Positions 6,655-14,406 of a stretch of 19,137 nt of DNA are shown here, piece after piece. The position numbers were made by a program, and so were the translations under genes. Location of the stretch: the NCBI GenBank assembly GCA_964505325.1, contig CAZDHT010000079.1:1-19137 (forward strand), read 5' to 3'. Source of the DNA: CAZDHT01 sp964505325. GTDB taxonomy: Bacteria; Planctomycetota; PUPC01. Position 1 is the stretch's first letter. Each line of letters opens with the position of its first letter. The notes below the pieces were generated by a model that was not told where the DNA came from, searched no databases, and saw nothing but the letters and a program-made list of their open reading frames with translations.

Positions 6655-7647
6655 ATGCCGCGGAAGATTCGGGTCGTGACGACGTGTATGGGCGGGGTGC
6701 GGAAGCAATCGGTTGATGAGAACCGGGAGCACATGCTGGGCGTTCTCGACCTGGCCTGCTCAGAAAGGCCTGACATCGTTTGCCTTCCGGAGAACTTCGC
6801 GAGCGTGGGCTCGCCGCTGCCGCTGGCGGACAAGGCGGAGCCGCTGCCCGGGCCGACCACGGACGCCTGCGCGAAACGCGCCCGTGAGCACCTCACGTAC
6901 GTCGTCTGCCCCGTCACCAACGCGCGCGACGGCAAGTTCTACAACTCGGCCGTGATCCTCGACCGCCGCGGCGACATCTGCGCCGTGTACGACAAGGTCC
7001 AGCCGGTGACCAGCACCGGTGACTTCACCGAGGTCGAGAGCGGCATGACGCCTGGCCACGACGCGCCGGTGTTCGAACTCGACTTTGGCCGCGTCGGATG
7101 CCAGATCTGCTTCGACCTCGGCTTCCCGCGGACGTGGCAGCAACTCGCCGACGGCGGCGCCGAGCTTGTCTTCTGGCCGTCGGCCTACGACGGCGGGTTC
7201 CCACTCCGCGTGTTCGCATGCCTGCATCACTACTACGTCGTCTCCGCCGTGCGCAGTACGCACTCGCGGATCATCAACCCGATGGGCGAGGTACTGGAAC
7301 ACACCGGCCGCCACCTCTCCGTGGCGTCACGGGTGATCGACCTCGACTACATGGTCTGCCACTACGATTTCCACACGGGGGTTCCCGAGGACATGATTGC
7401 CGGGCATGGCTCGGACGTCAGCGTCCGAAGCTACGGCGAGGAAGGTCACTTCATCGTCGAGTCGAATTCCGGCGAGGTCCCGCTCTCGAAGTTAGTCGAG
7501 GATTTCGGTCTCGAACCAGCACAGAAGTACCACGCCCGCCACCTTCCCGCGTACGAGGCGCTCCTGGCAGGCAAGAAGCCCGAACCGCAACTCACGCCGT
7601 ACCGCGATCGGGCGCCATACGAGAAGACAAAGAAGCCGCCGGCATGA
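6655..7647 (+). CDS. carbon-nitrogen hydrolase (nitrilase superfamily)
   Basis: A 330-residue amidase-type enzyme that hydrolyses a non-peptide C-N bond. Seen: the Glu-Lys-Cys triad, E46 in IVCLPENF, K114 in VYDKVQP, and C152 in GCQICFDLGFPR. There is also a FYNSAVILD strand typical of the family. There is no signal peptide. The C-terminal 70 residues (from about 260) extend past the core and end in a basic, Pro/Lys-rich tail. AGGAG at 6644-6648 lies six bases before the ATG. It is convergent with a second nitrilase-domain gene, with only 16 bases between their stops. The substrate is unknown; N-carbamoyl amino acids or simple amides are typical for the superfamily. Confidence 0.88.
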   Translation: MPRKIRVVTTCMGGVRKQSVDENREHMLGVLDLACSERPDIVCLPENFASVGSPLPLADKAEPLPGPTTDACAKRAREHLTYVVCPVTNARDGKFYNSAVILDRRGDICAVYDKVQPVTSTGDFTEVESGMTPGHDAPVFELDFGRVGCQICFDLGFPRTWQQLADGGAELVFWPSAYDGGFPLRVFACLHHYYVVSAVRSTHSRIINPMGEVLEHTGRHLSVASRVIDLDYMVCHYDFHTGVPEDMIAGHGSDVSVRSYGEEGHFIVESNSGEVPLSKLVEDFGLEPAQKYHARHLPAYEALLAGKKPEPQLTPYRDRAPYEKTKKPPA

Positions 7648-7663
7648 AGATGGTCGCGAGGTC

Positions 7664-9085
7664 CTACTGGTCTCTGGCGGGTGATTCGGGGATCGGCAGG
7701 TCGGCGTAGATGATTTCTTCGCCGACGTCCTTGGTCACCCGTGCGAGCGCGCGGCCGGTACGGTCGAGGATCAGGCTCTGGCCGTAGCCGTACCAGTCGG
7801 GCTTCTTGGGCACGGTCCAGTTGGCGCCGATGATGTTGATGTTGTTGCGGCGCGCGATTCGGGGCAGTTCGGCGTGGAACCACGAGCTCTTCGGTTGGTC
7901 CACCCACGCGATGCAGTAGAGCAGCGTATCCACCTTCTCGCGCTTGAGGACGGGCGGCTCGTAGTTGATGTCGTAGCAGATGAGGAGCGCCAGGCGCCCG
8001 TAGGGCGTGTCGATGGTCTGGATGCCGCGGTCGCCGGGCGAGGCCCAACTGCACTCGGGGTATGGCCACGGGTTCCGCTTGCGGTAGTGCCGCAGCAGCT
8101 TGCCGTCCGGGCCGGCAAGTACGACCGTGTTGAAGAACTTGCCGGACTCCGGTTCATGCTCCAGGAACGGGATCGTCAGATAGATTCCAAGCTCCTTCGC
8201 CAGTTTCGAGAACGCGTGCGTCGACGCGCCGGGCACAGTCTCGGCAGCGTTCGTTGGCGATATGCCGCGCAGCCCGTCGCTGACTTTGCGGCTGCCGACT
8301 TGCCACGTGGTCCGGATGTCCTGGCTCATGTAGCCGGTGATAGCCGTCTCGGGCAGAACGACGATCTTGGCGCCGTTCTTTGCCGCCTGGCGCACGTACT
8401 TCTCGAGGCGCGGGCGGTTCCGGTCCGGCCGGCCCATCTCGGAGATGAACTGAACCGCCGCGACCCGGACCGTCTTCCGCGGATGCCCCGGGGCGCCGGC
8501 GACCGGAGGGAGCAGGCCGATCGCGCGGTTCAACTTCGCTTTCACTTCGGGGTCGGTCTCGGATTGCTCCGACTCGCGGAGGAGCGGCAGGTGACGCTGA
8601 TCGCCCAGCTCCGCGATGGTGTCCGTCGCCGAGCCGCGCACGGCGGGATCGGGATCGGCCAGCCCTTCCGCGGCGACGGCGAGGATCCGGTCGTCCCAGA
8701 ACCGCCGCAGCCCCTGGAGCGCGTATGCTCTGACTTTTGGGTCCGGGTGCGACCGTGCGACGTCGAGGAGGGCCGGGATCATTCCTGCGTCACGAACGGA
8801 CGACAGCGCGGATGCTTCGCCGATGCGGATCAACATCCGAGCGCCCGGCCCGCGCAGACGCGCCAGCCGCCCGACGTCGGAGCGGCTGTTCTTCGCTGAG
8901 CCGGTGAACGTTTTCCAAGCCAGGTTGTGTCCGGCCACCAGCCAGGTGATGACATGGAACCGGAAGATAAACAGCACGCAGGCGAGGACGGCGAGCCGTG
9001 CCACGGCCCGCAGCCGCTTACTGCGACGGGGCACCAGCCAACCGACAACGCGGCGACGTTCGGATTTCGTTTGGTCGCTGCTCAC
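7664..9085 (-). CDS. membrane-anchored HEAT-repeat/nitrilase-domain fusion protein
   Basis: A 473-residue protein. Seen: a basic N-terminus (1-28), one hydrophobic segment at about 30-51 that would anchor it in the membrane, HEAT-like helical repeats at about 80-195 (for example DPKVRAYALQGLRRF and DPDPAVRGSATDTIAELGD), and a nitrilase domain at about 205-465. The triad is E246 in IVVLPETAITGY, K336 in HYRKRNPW and C370 in LLICYDINYEPP, all intact. The positively charged N-terminus would leave the catalytic part on the periplasmic side if the segment acts as an uncleaved signal anchor; this is inference. Start is GTG at 9085 with no clear ribosome-binding site, and the candidate promoter would put the transcript start only a few bases before it, so it could be leaderless. 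It is not apolipoprotein N-acyltransferase, because only one membrane segment is present. Confidence 0.85.
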   Translation of the reverse strand: MSSDQTKSERRRVVGWLVPRRSKRLRAVARLAVLACVLFIFRFHVITWLVAGHNLAWKTFTGSAKNSRSDVGRLARLRGPGARMLIRIGEASALSSVRDAGMIPALLDVARSHPDPKVRAYALQGLRRFWDDRILAVAAEGLADPDPAVRGSATDTIAELGDQRHLPLLRESEQSETDPEVKAKLNRAIGLLPPVAGAPGHPRKTVRVAAVQFISEMGRPDRNRPRLEKYVRQAAKNGAKIVVLPETAITGYMSQDIRTTWQVGSRKVSDGLRGISPTNAAETVPGASTHAFSKLAKELGIYLTIPFLEHEPESGKFFNTVVLAGPDGKLLRHYRKRNPWPYPECSWASPGDRGIQTIDTPYGRLALLICYDINYEPPVLKREKVDTLLYCIAWVDQPKSSWFHAELPRIARRNNINIIGANWTVPKKPDWYGYGQSLILDRTGRALARVTKDVGEEIIYADLPIPESPARDQ

Positions 9086-9094
9086 TTAAGAACG

Positions 9095-9123
9095 AGTCTA
9101 TCGCGCGTGCGTAGCCGGCGCAA
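9095..9123 (-). promoter_or_regulatory. candidate promoter for the HEAT-nitrilase gene
   Basis: On the minus strand TTGCGC (9123-9118) lies 17 bp from TAGACT (9100-9095). Both boxes are imperfect. The -35 sits in the left arm of the palindrome at 9115-9140. The predicted transcript start near 9089 is only a few bases from the GTG at 9085. Confidence 0.35.
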
Positions 9124-9140
9124 GGCCACGCTTGCGCCGG
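9111..9140. repeat. GTAG-led perfect hairpin between divergent genes
   Basis: A perfect 10-bp inverted repeat (CCGGCGCAAG at 9115-9124 and CTTGCGCCGG at 9131-9140) with a 6-base loop, preceded by GTAG at 9111-9114. It has the GTAG foot of REP elements but a different stem from those at the left edge. Its arms contain TTGCGC in both orientations, in positions that could serve as two -35 boxes. It might instead be an operator. Confidence 0.55.
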
Positions 9141-9159
9141 CCGCGGGCGCCGATACAAT
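9132..9159 (+). promoter_or_regulatory. candidate promoter for the SMP-30 family gene
   Basis: TTGCGC at 9132-9137, in the right arm of the palindrome, and TACAAT at 9154-9159 (five of six) are 16 bp apart. The start would be near 9166, leaving a leader of about 37 bases with GAGGAG at 9191-9196. Confidence 0.4.
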
Positions 9160-9202
9160 GACCCGCACCGTTCACGGCGCGGGGACCATCGAGGAGACAG
9201 AC

Positions 9203-10081
9203 ATGCCGACTAAAGCGGAACTCGTGCTCGACGCCAGGGCGGACCTCGGCGAAGGCGCGATCTGGGATTCGAAAAAACAGTTGCTCTACTGGGTCAACAT
9301 CAACCACGGCGAAGTTCACATCTACGATCCCAAGACGGCTTCAGATCGGACCGTCAACGTCGGCGAGCCCGTCGGGACCGTCGTGCCGCGAAGGTCGGGC
9401 GGCCTCATGCTTGCGGTGAAGAGCGGGTTCGCCCATCTTGACCTGGACACCGAGAAGCTGACCCCGATCTGTGATCCGGAAGAGCACGACCCCGAACTCC
9501 GCTTCAACGACGGCAAGTGCGATCCTGCCGGACGGTTCTGGGCGGGCACGATCACGAGCCGGGCGACCCCGGCGCGGGCCAGCCTGTACTGCCTCTTCCC
9601 CGACCTGACCGCGACGCGCATCCTTGCGGGGGTAACCAACTCGAACGGAATCGCGTGGGGCCTCGAAGCCAAGACGATGTACTACATCGACACGGCCACG
9701 GCGACCGTGTGGTCGTTTGACTACGACTTGGACACGGGCGCGATCACCAACCGCCGCGTGGCCGTGACTGTGCCCGCCGAGCTGGGGCATCCTGACGGGA
9801 TGACAATCGACGCCGAGGGGATGCTGTGGGTGGCGCACTGGGGCGGACGGAGCGTCAACCGGTGGGACCCGGCCGGCGGAGAGCATCTGCGGTCGATTCC
9901 CATCCCGGCCGATCACGTGAGTTCGTGTGCGTTCGGCGGGGCGGAACTCGACACGCTGTACGTCACCACGGCGCGCGGCGGGCTGAGCGAAGAGGACCTG
10001 CGGACACAGCCCCATGCCGGGGGCCTGTTCCGAGTCAAGCCCGGCGTGCGGGGTGTTGCCGCGTTCGAGTTCGCCGGATAG
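9203..10081 (+). CDS. SMP-30/gluconolactonase family sugar lactonase
   Basis: A 292-residue six-bladed beta-propeller lactonase that opens aldonolactones such as gluconolactone or related sugar lactones with a bound divalent metal. Seen: E17 in ADLGEGAIWD, N102 in RFNDGKCDPAGRFWAGT, N148 in TNSNGIAW and D198 in HPDGMTID, matching the metal-binding Glu, Asn and Asp and the substrate-contacting Asn of the family. VAHWGG and LYVTTARGGLSEEDL toward the end are also typical. Length is normal and there is no signal peptide. The ATG at 9203 is chosen because GAGGAG lies six bases upstream, although the frame is open far further back. It is divergent from the HEAT-nitrilase gene. A role in sugar-acid catabolism would suit the uronate-isomerase-like gene at 944, but the two are not in one operon. 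Confidence 0.92.
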   Translation: MPTKAELVLDARADLGEGAIWDSKKQLLYWVNINHGEVHIYDPKTASDRTVNVGEPVGTVVPRRSGGLMLAVKSGFAHLDLDTEKLTPICDPEEHDPELRFNDGKCDPAGRFWAGTITSRATPARASLYCLFPDLTATRILAGVTNSNGIAWGLEAKTMYYIDTATATVWSFDYDLDTGAITNRRVAVTVPAELGHPDGMTIDAEGMLWVAHWGGRSVNRWDPAGGEHLRSIPIPADHVSSCAFGGAELDTLYVTTARGGLSEEDLRTQPHAGGLFRVKPGVRGVAAFEFAG

Positions 10082-10124
10082 CCGCGACGGCGCGCAGCAC
10101 GGGGGGAATGCCCCGGTCGCAGCG

Positions 10125-10220
10125 GAAATCGGGGACAGATAACTTTTTTTGCCGGGCCAACCCGCTCCGCGCAATGCTTGTCCGTTGTCCGGCGAAAGAA
10201 AGTTATCTGTCCCCGATTTC
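10125..10220. repeat. 96-bp inverted-repeat element with GGGGACAGATAAC arms
   Basis: Arms of about 31 bp (10125-10155 and 10189-10220) match with one substitution and one single-base indel. Each begins GAAATCGGGGACAGATAAC and the centre is a 33-base spacer. The element lies alone between two convergent genes. The long, well preserved arms suggest a non-autonomous palindromic mobile element. It could also fold in RNA and end transcription from either side. It has no sequence in common with the GTAG REPs or with the 1412-1467 element. Confidence 0.8.
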
Positions 10221-10250
10221 CTGTCGCCGCTTCTCGCAAGTGTTACGCAG

Positions 10251-10847
10251 CTACTTCTTCTCTTCTTTTTTGGCCTGTTTTTCCACCAGCTCCAGGGTCT
10301 TCTGGTAGTAGCCGTCCATGGTTTCGCGGACTGTCTTGTCATTGATCCGCTCGCAGGTCTTGCGGAACCCTGCGAGTCTTTGCTTCACTTTCGCCAGTTC
10401 GTCCTGGGTGACCGCTTTCAAGCCGACGTAGCCGAACGAGCCGCACACCACCGTGAAATGTTTGTCCTTGGCGGCCCCCTTCAGGAAGACCAGGGCGAGC
10501 TCACCATCGGCGGGCCTGGGATTGCCCGTGCCGCCGATGACGTGGGGACGAAACGTGCCGAGCATCTCCGGCCGCTTGTGGTAGAGCACAAACAGTTTCG
10601 GTTCTTCGTCTTTCTTCTTGTCAATCTTGCCCTTCAGGATCTCCACGGGCTCGAAACCGATCCGGCTGTTGTACCGTCCGGCGTTCGCCGCCGCTTCGGT
10701 CTTGGTCATCCTCGCTACCAGGATCAGGTCCGACTTTGCCTTCATCCCCTCCAAGAGCCACGGCGGCGGGATAGCCCTGGCAACGGGACACACGGTCAGC
10801 ACGGCCAACGCCGCCAGCACGACCCGCCACGCCACATGCTTCGACAT
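10251..10847 (-). CDS. exported protein of unknown function, coupled to the acyltransferase/ligase gene
   Basis: 198 residues, not recognised. The first 25 residues form a signal peptide with likely cleavage after VARA; the LTVC before it does not match a lipobox well. The mature part has a beta-rich segment at about 38-145 (DLILVARMTKTE, EPVEILKGK, PKLFVLYHKRPEML, GELALVFLKG, FTVVCGSFGYVGL), which recalls small exported domains that begin with a SDLVVVG-like strand. A charged helical tail ends KKEEKK. The ATG at 10847 has a strong AAGGAGG upstream and lies one base after the stop of the preceding gene (TGA-G-ATG), so translation is probably coupled. The ribosome-binding site is inside the last codons of that gene. 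A longer in-frame start at 10892 is unlikely. Periplasmic or outer-membrane location is inferred. Confidence 0.8.
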   Translation of the reverse strand: MSKHVAWRVVLAALAVLTVCPVARAIPPPWLLEGMKAKSDLILVARMTKTEAAANAGRYNSRIGFEPVEILKGKIDKKKDEEPKLFVLYHKRPEMLGTFRPHVIGGTGNPRPADGELALVFLKGAAKDKHFTVVCGSFGYVGLKAVTQDELAKVKQRLAGFRKTCERINDKTVRETMDGYYQKTLELVEKQAKKEEKK

Positions 10848-10848
10848 C

Positions 10849-13800
10849 TCACAGTCCTCCTTTCCGGTCATCGTTCTCCTTCTGTGCCTCACAAACCTCT
10901 GCGGCCATGCTCCTCACCTCGCTGAGCGCGACCTTCCCGCTGCCGAGAAGCGGGATCTCAGGCACCTTGTAGAACATCTCCTTGCGCGGAATCCACAGCT
11001 TAGGAAGCTCGGTCCGGTTGAGCTTCTCCCACAGTTCGTCAACCGAGCCGGGCAGCCCGGTGTGCAGGACGGCGAGCCGCTCGCCCTTCGTCTCGTCCGG
11101 CACAGAGGTGACCACGCAAACGTGTTCGCCGCCCGGCCCCAGAATCTTGTGGATGGCGTCCTCGACGGCCATGTGCGGCACCATCTCGCCGCCGATCTTG
11201 CTGAACCGCGAGAGGCGGTCGGTGATGGTGATAAAGCCATCCTCGTCGATGCGGGCGACGTCGCCGGTGTTGTACCAGCCGTCCTGAATGACCTCGGCCG
11301 TCTTTTCCGGCTGGTTCAGGTAGCCGAGCATGACGTTGGGGCCCTTGATCATCAACATGCCCTCCTCGCCGGGCGGGAGGGGCTGGCCCGTCTCGATGTC
11401 GACCGCCCTGGCGACCACGTTCGGGATGGGCTGGCCGATGGTGCCCTGCTTCGTGCCGACCTGGATGTCGCCGCCGGATACCGGTCTGTCGGGGATGTTG
11501 ACGGCGACCACGGGCGACAGTTCGCTGCAGCCGTAGCCTTCGAGGGGGCGGATCCCGAATTTGGCCTCGAACTGGTCCGCCACGCGCGGCCTCAGCTTCT
11601 CCGCGCCGGTGACCAGAACTCTGAGGCTCCTGAAGTCTCCCGGCCGGCACTGGCGCACGTAAGCCGTCAGGAACGTGGACGTGCTGAGGAAGTGCGTCGC
11701 CCGGTGCTCGCGAATGAGCCGGCCAATGGTCTTTCCATCAAGCGGATTCGGATGGTACACGGCCCGGAAGTAGCGCAGGATCGGCATCCACAGCGTGACT
11801 GTAAAGCCGAACGAGTGGAAGAACGGCAGGACGCCGCAGATACAATCGTCCGGGGTGAAAGAGAGAACCTGGCAGCAGCCGACGATGTTCGACGCGACGT
11901 TCCTGTGCGAGAGGACAACGCCCTTGGGCTTGCCCGTGCTGCCGCTCGAGAAGATGACGGTGACGGGATCGTCCGGTTTCAGTCCTCGGCGGCTGTACAT
12001 CCAGCACACCACCTCGGTCGGCAGCAGGAGCGCGGCCAGCGCCGTCCGTATCTTCTGCCACGTGCTAATGTCGGCCGCGATGTCTTCGAGCATGACCATC
12101 TCGGCCATCATTTCGAGCTTGGCCTTTTCAACGAATCGCCGGGACGTCAGGACTCGCCGAATGCGGCAATCCTCGATCGCCGACCGCATCGCTTCGCGCG
12201 AGGCGGTGTAGTTGAGGTTCACGGGGATCTTGCCCGCGAAGAGCGCCGCCACGTTGGCGACCACGCCACCCACCGAGGGCGGGAGCAGCAGCCCCACGTA
12301 CTCGTCCTCCGCCGCGATCGCCTTGATCTTCTTGCTCAGCACGGCCGCCGCCGCGAGCAGTCGACCGTACCGCAGCTTCATGCCGGACGAGTCGGCCACG
12401 CAGGGCTTGCGCCACATGGCCTTGGCGGCCCGGATGAACGCGTGGTGGAGCAGCACCTGGGCGCCCTTGCGGTAGTTGAAGGCCTCGGCGCCCAGCTCGG
12501 CCACCGCCGTGCGCAACTCATGGGTGCTCGAAGATGCCGGCATTTCCCGGCCGAACGAGACGGTGACGGGATACGGAAGTGCGCGCGGCCACTTCCAGAA
12601 CACCCGCCCCCGCTCGTAGCTGAATATGCTGCCCCACACCCGGTCGAGATTGGCCGGGATCACGGGCACGTCGGTGTTCCTCACGATGCGCTCGAAGCCC
12701 GAGCGAAACGCCAGCAGGTTGCCCGTGCGGGTGACGCTGCCCTCGGCGAAGACGCAGACGAGGGCGCCTTCGTCGAGGAGCGCGCGCCGGGCCTCGCGGA
12801 ACGCGGCGACGAGCGCCTTGGGACCGTCCTCCGGGGCGATGGGGATAGCCCGGAGGATCTTCGCCGCCCAGTGCAGCAGCGGGTGGTTGTAATAGTCTCG
12901 GTACATCACGAACCGCACGGGGCGCTGGAGGCAGGCGCTTACCAGCGCGGCGTCCACCAGCGAGACGTGGTTACAGACGAGCAGCGCCGGGCCGTCCTTG
13001 GGGACGTTGTGCGCGCCGATGACTCGGAACCGGTACACGGTGTGCGTGGCCAGCCAGACGGCGAAGCGGACGAGGAAGTCGGGCAGGACATAGCAGATGT
13101 ACGCGGTGGCGCCGATCGTGGTTACGCCGAGCGCCACGAAAATCGCCGTCGGGCTGAGCTTGAGGATCTCGGACAGGACGTAGACCCCGACCGCGCCGAC
13201 CAGAACGCCGGAGAACGTCACGAAGTTCAGGACGGCAATGGTGTCGCCCTTGGCGTTCTTGGGGCTCTTCTGCTGGATGTACGACGTGAGGGGAACCACG
13301 TAAAACCCGATCGCGACCCCCATGATCAGCAGATTGGCCCCCGTGAGCCAGACAGCCTGGTGGACAAACGTGAACGCGAACGAACACAGCGTCATCCCGA
13401 TGGCGCCCAGCGGCACCAGGCCGAACTCCACCTTCCCGCCCGACAGCCTGCCGGCGAGCACGCTCCCCAGCGCCACCCCAACGCACAAGACCCCGATGAG
13501 GTTGCTGATGGTGCTGTAGCTCCCAGTCTGGATGACCTCCCATCCATACGGCACGAAGTTCTGGAGAAACACCGCGCCAAACACCCACACGTACATGTCG
13601 GCCAGGATCGCGAGGAACAGCGGCTTGTCCTTCCGCACCTGCCGAACGCCGTCGATGGAATCCTTGAGGAAGTTCCAGCGCAGCTTCTTGCGAGAGCCGG
13701 CCGGCGGGACCTTGCCGACCGAAAGGCTGGTGATCGTGCCGAGGATCGCAATGCCAATGAACACGAAGGCCGCGTTCTCGATGGAGCCCTGATGGGTCCT

Positions 13801-14322
13801 CGCGTCGACGAACGCGTCCATCAGCCAGCCACCGACGACCGATCCGAAGATGATCCCCACGTACGTCGTCATGTTGATGATGCCGTTGCCCTGCGACAGC
13901 TCGCCGTCGTCCAGGACTTCCGGCAGGATGCCGTACTTCGCGGGGCTGAAGTACGTGCTCTGGATGGCCATGACGAACAGGACCAGGATCGGCGTGACCC
14001 GGTCGCCGTGCCACAGGGCGAAGAACGCCAGGACCATGGCGCCGATCTCCGCCACCTTGGCAAGAACGATGATCGAGCGCTTGCTGTATCGATCGGCGAA
14101 GTAGCCGGCGCTCGAGGAGAAGATGATATAGGCGATGGCGAAGACCGCGGTCGAACCGCACAGGTACTTGGCGCCGCCCTCGGCCGCGATAAGGCGGCGC
14201 GACACGAACAGCATCACGACAATCTTGAACGCGTTGTCGTTGAAGGCACCCAGGAACTGGGTGACAATCAGCGACCAGAACGACCTGCCTCGCAGGCCGG
14301 CTTTGGCAGCAGCTTCCGCCAC
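10849..14322 (-). CDS. aas: LplT-Aas fusion: lysophospholipid transporter, acyltransferase and acyl-ACP ligase
   Basis: A 1157-residue inner-membrane protein with three parts. Residues about 10-430 are a major-facilitator transporter like LplT (GAFNDNAFKI near the start, then about twelve hydrophobic segments). Residues about 435-640 are a PlsC-type acyltransferase with NHVSLVD (H452, D457) and the EGS motif at 527-529. Residues about 645-1157 are an AMP-forming acyl ligase with SSGSTGKPKG at 792-801, YGCSE at 930-934, TGD at 1019-1021, DRLSRFSKIGGE at 1035-1046 and the C-terminal Lys in GSGK. Together these would flip lysophospholipid inward, activate a fatty acid on ACP and re-acylate the lipid. 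In E. coli LplT is a separate protein; the fused form is known in other bacteria. Start is GTG 14322, with GGAGG five bases upstream and a promoter at 14378-14406. About 112 extra in-frame codons up to 14658 are not coding. The exported protein gene follows with a one-base gap. Confidence 0.93.
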   Translation of the reverse strand: MAEAAAKAGLRGRSFWSLIVTQFLGAFNDNAFKIVVMLFVSRRLIAAEGGAKYLCGSTAVFAIAYIIFSSSAGYFADRYSKRSIIVLAKVAEIGAMVLAFFALWHGDRVTPILVLFVMAIQSTYFSPAKYGILPEVLDDGELSQGNGIINMTTYVGIIFGSVVGGWLMDAFVDARTHQGSIENAAFVFIGIAILGTITSLSVGKVPPAGSRKKLRWNFLKDSIDGVRQVRKDKPLFLAILADMYVWVFGAVFLQNFVPYGWEVIQTGSYSTISNLIGVLCVGVALGSVLAGRLSGGKVEFGLVPLGAIGMTLCSFAFTFVHQAVWLTGANLLIMGVAIGFYVVPLTSYIQQKSPKNAKGDTIAVLNFVTFSGVLVGAVGVYVLSEILKLSPTAIFVALGVTTIGATAYICYVLPDFLVRFAVWLATHTVYRFRVIGAHNVPKDGPALLVCNHVSLVDAALVSACLQRPVRFVMYRDYYNHPLLHWAAKILRAIPIAPEDGPKALVAAFREARRALLDEGALVCVFAEGSVTRTGNLLAFRSGFERIVRNTDVPVIPANLDRVWGSIFSYERGRVFWKWPRALPYPVTVSFGREMPASSSTHELRTAVAELGAEAFNYRKGAQVLLHHAFIRAAKAMWRKPCVADSSGMKLRYGRLLAAAAVLSKKIKAIAAEDEYVGLLLPPSVGGVVANVAALFAGKIPVNLNYTASREAMRSAIEDCRIRRVLTSRRFVEKAKLEMMAEMVMLEDIAADISTWQKIRTALAALLLPTEVVCWMYSRRGLKPDDPVTVIFSSGSTGKPKGVVLSHRNVASNIVGCCQVLSFTPDDCICGVLPFFHSFGFTVTLWMPILRYFRAVYHPNPLDGKTIGRLIREHRATHFLSTSTFLTAYVRQCRPGDFRSLRVLVTGAEKLRPRVADQFEAKFGIRPLEGYGCSELSPVVAVNIPDRPVSGGDIQVGTKQGTIGQPIPNVVARAVDIETGQPLPPGEEGMLMIKGPNVMLGYLNQPEKTAEVIQDGWYNTGDVARIDEDGFITITDRLSRFSKIGGEMVPHMAVEDAIHKILGPGGEHVCVVTSVPDETKGERLAVLHTGLPGSVDELWEKLNRTELPKLWIPRKEMFYKVPEIPLLGSGKVALSEVRSMAAEVCEAQKENDDRKGGL

Positions 14323-14377
14323 TTCGTCCTCCCGGCTCGCACCAGAGGGCTGCGGCGTCTTGCACGGCGCCCCGGAT

Positions 14378-14406
14378 ACAATACGCGAACGTGCCGCGAT
14401 GGTCAA
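14378..14406 (-). promoter_or_regulatory. sigma70-type promoter for the LplT-Aas gene
   Basis: On the minus strand TTGACC (14406-14401, five of six) and TATTGT (14383-14378, four of six) are exactly 17 bp apart. The transcript would start near 14371, giving a leader of about 48 bases with the GGAGG site and GTG start at 14322. It falls inside the longer open frame, which supports the shorter gene. Confidence 0.55.

Noticed and set aside
14361..14383. Plus-strand TTGCAC and TACAAT as a promoter toward 14751
   Set aside because: The boxes are only about 11 bp apart, and the same bases form a properly spaced promoter on the minus strand.
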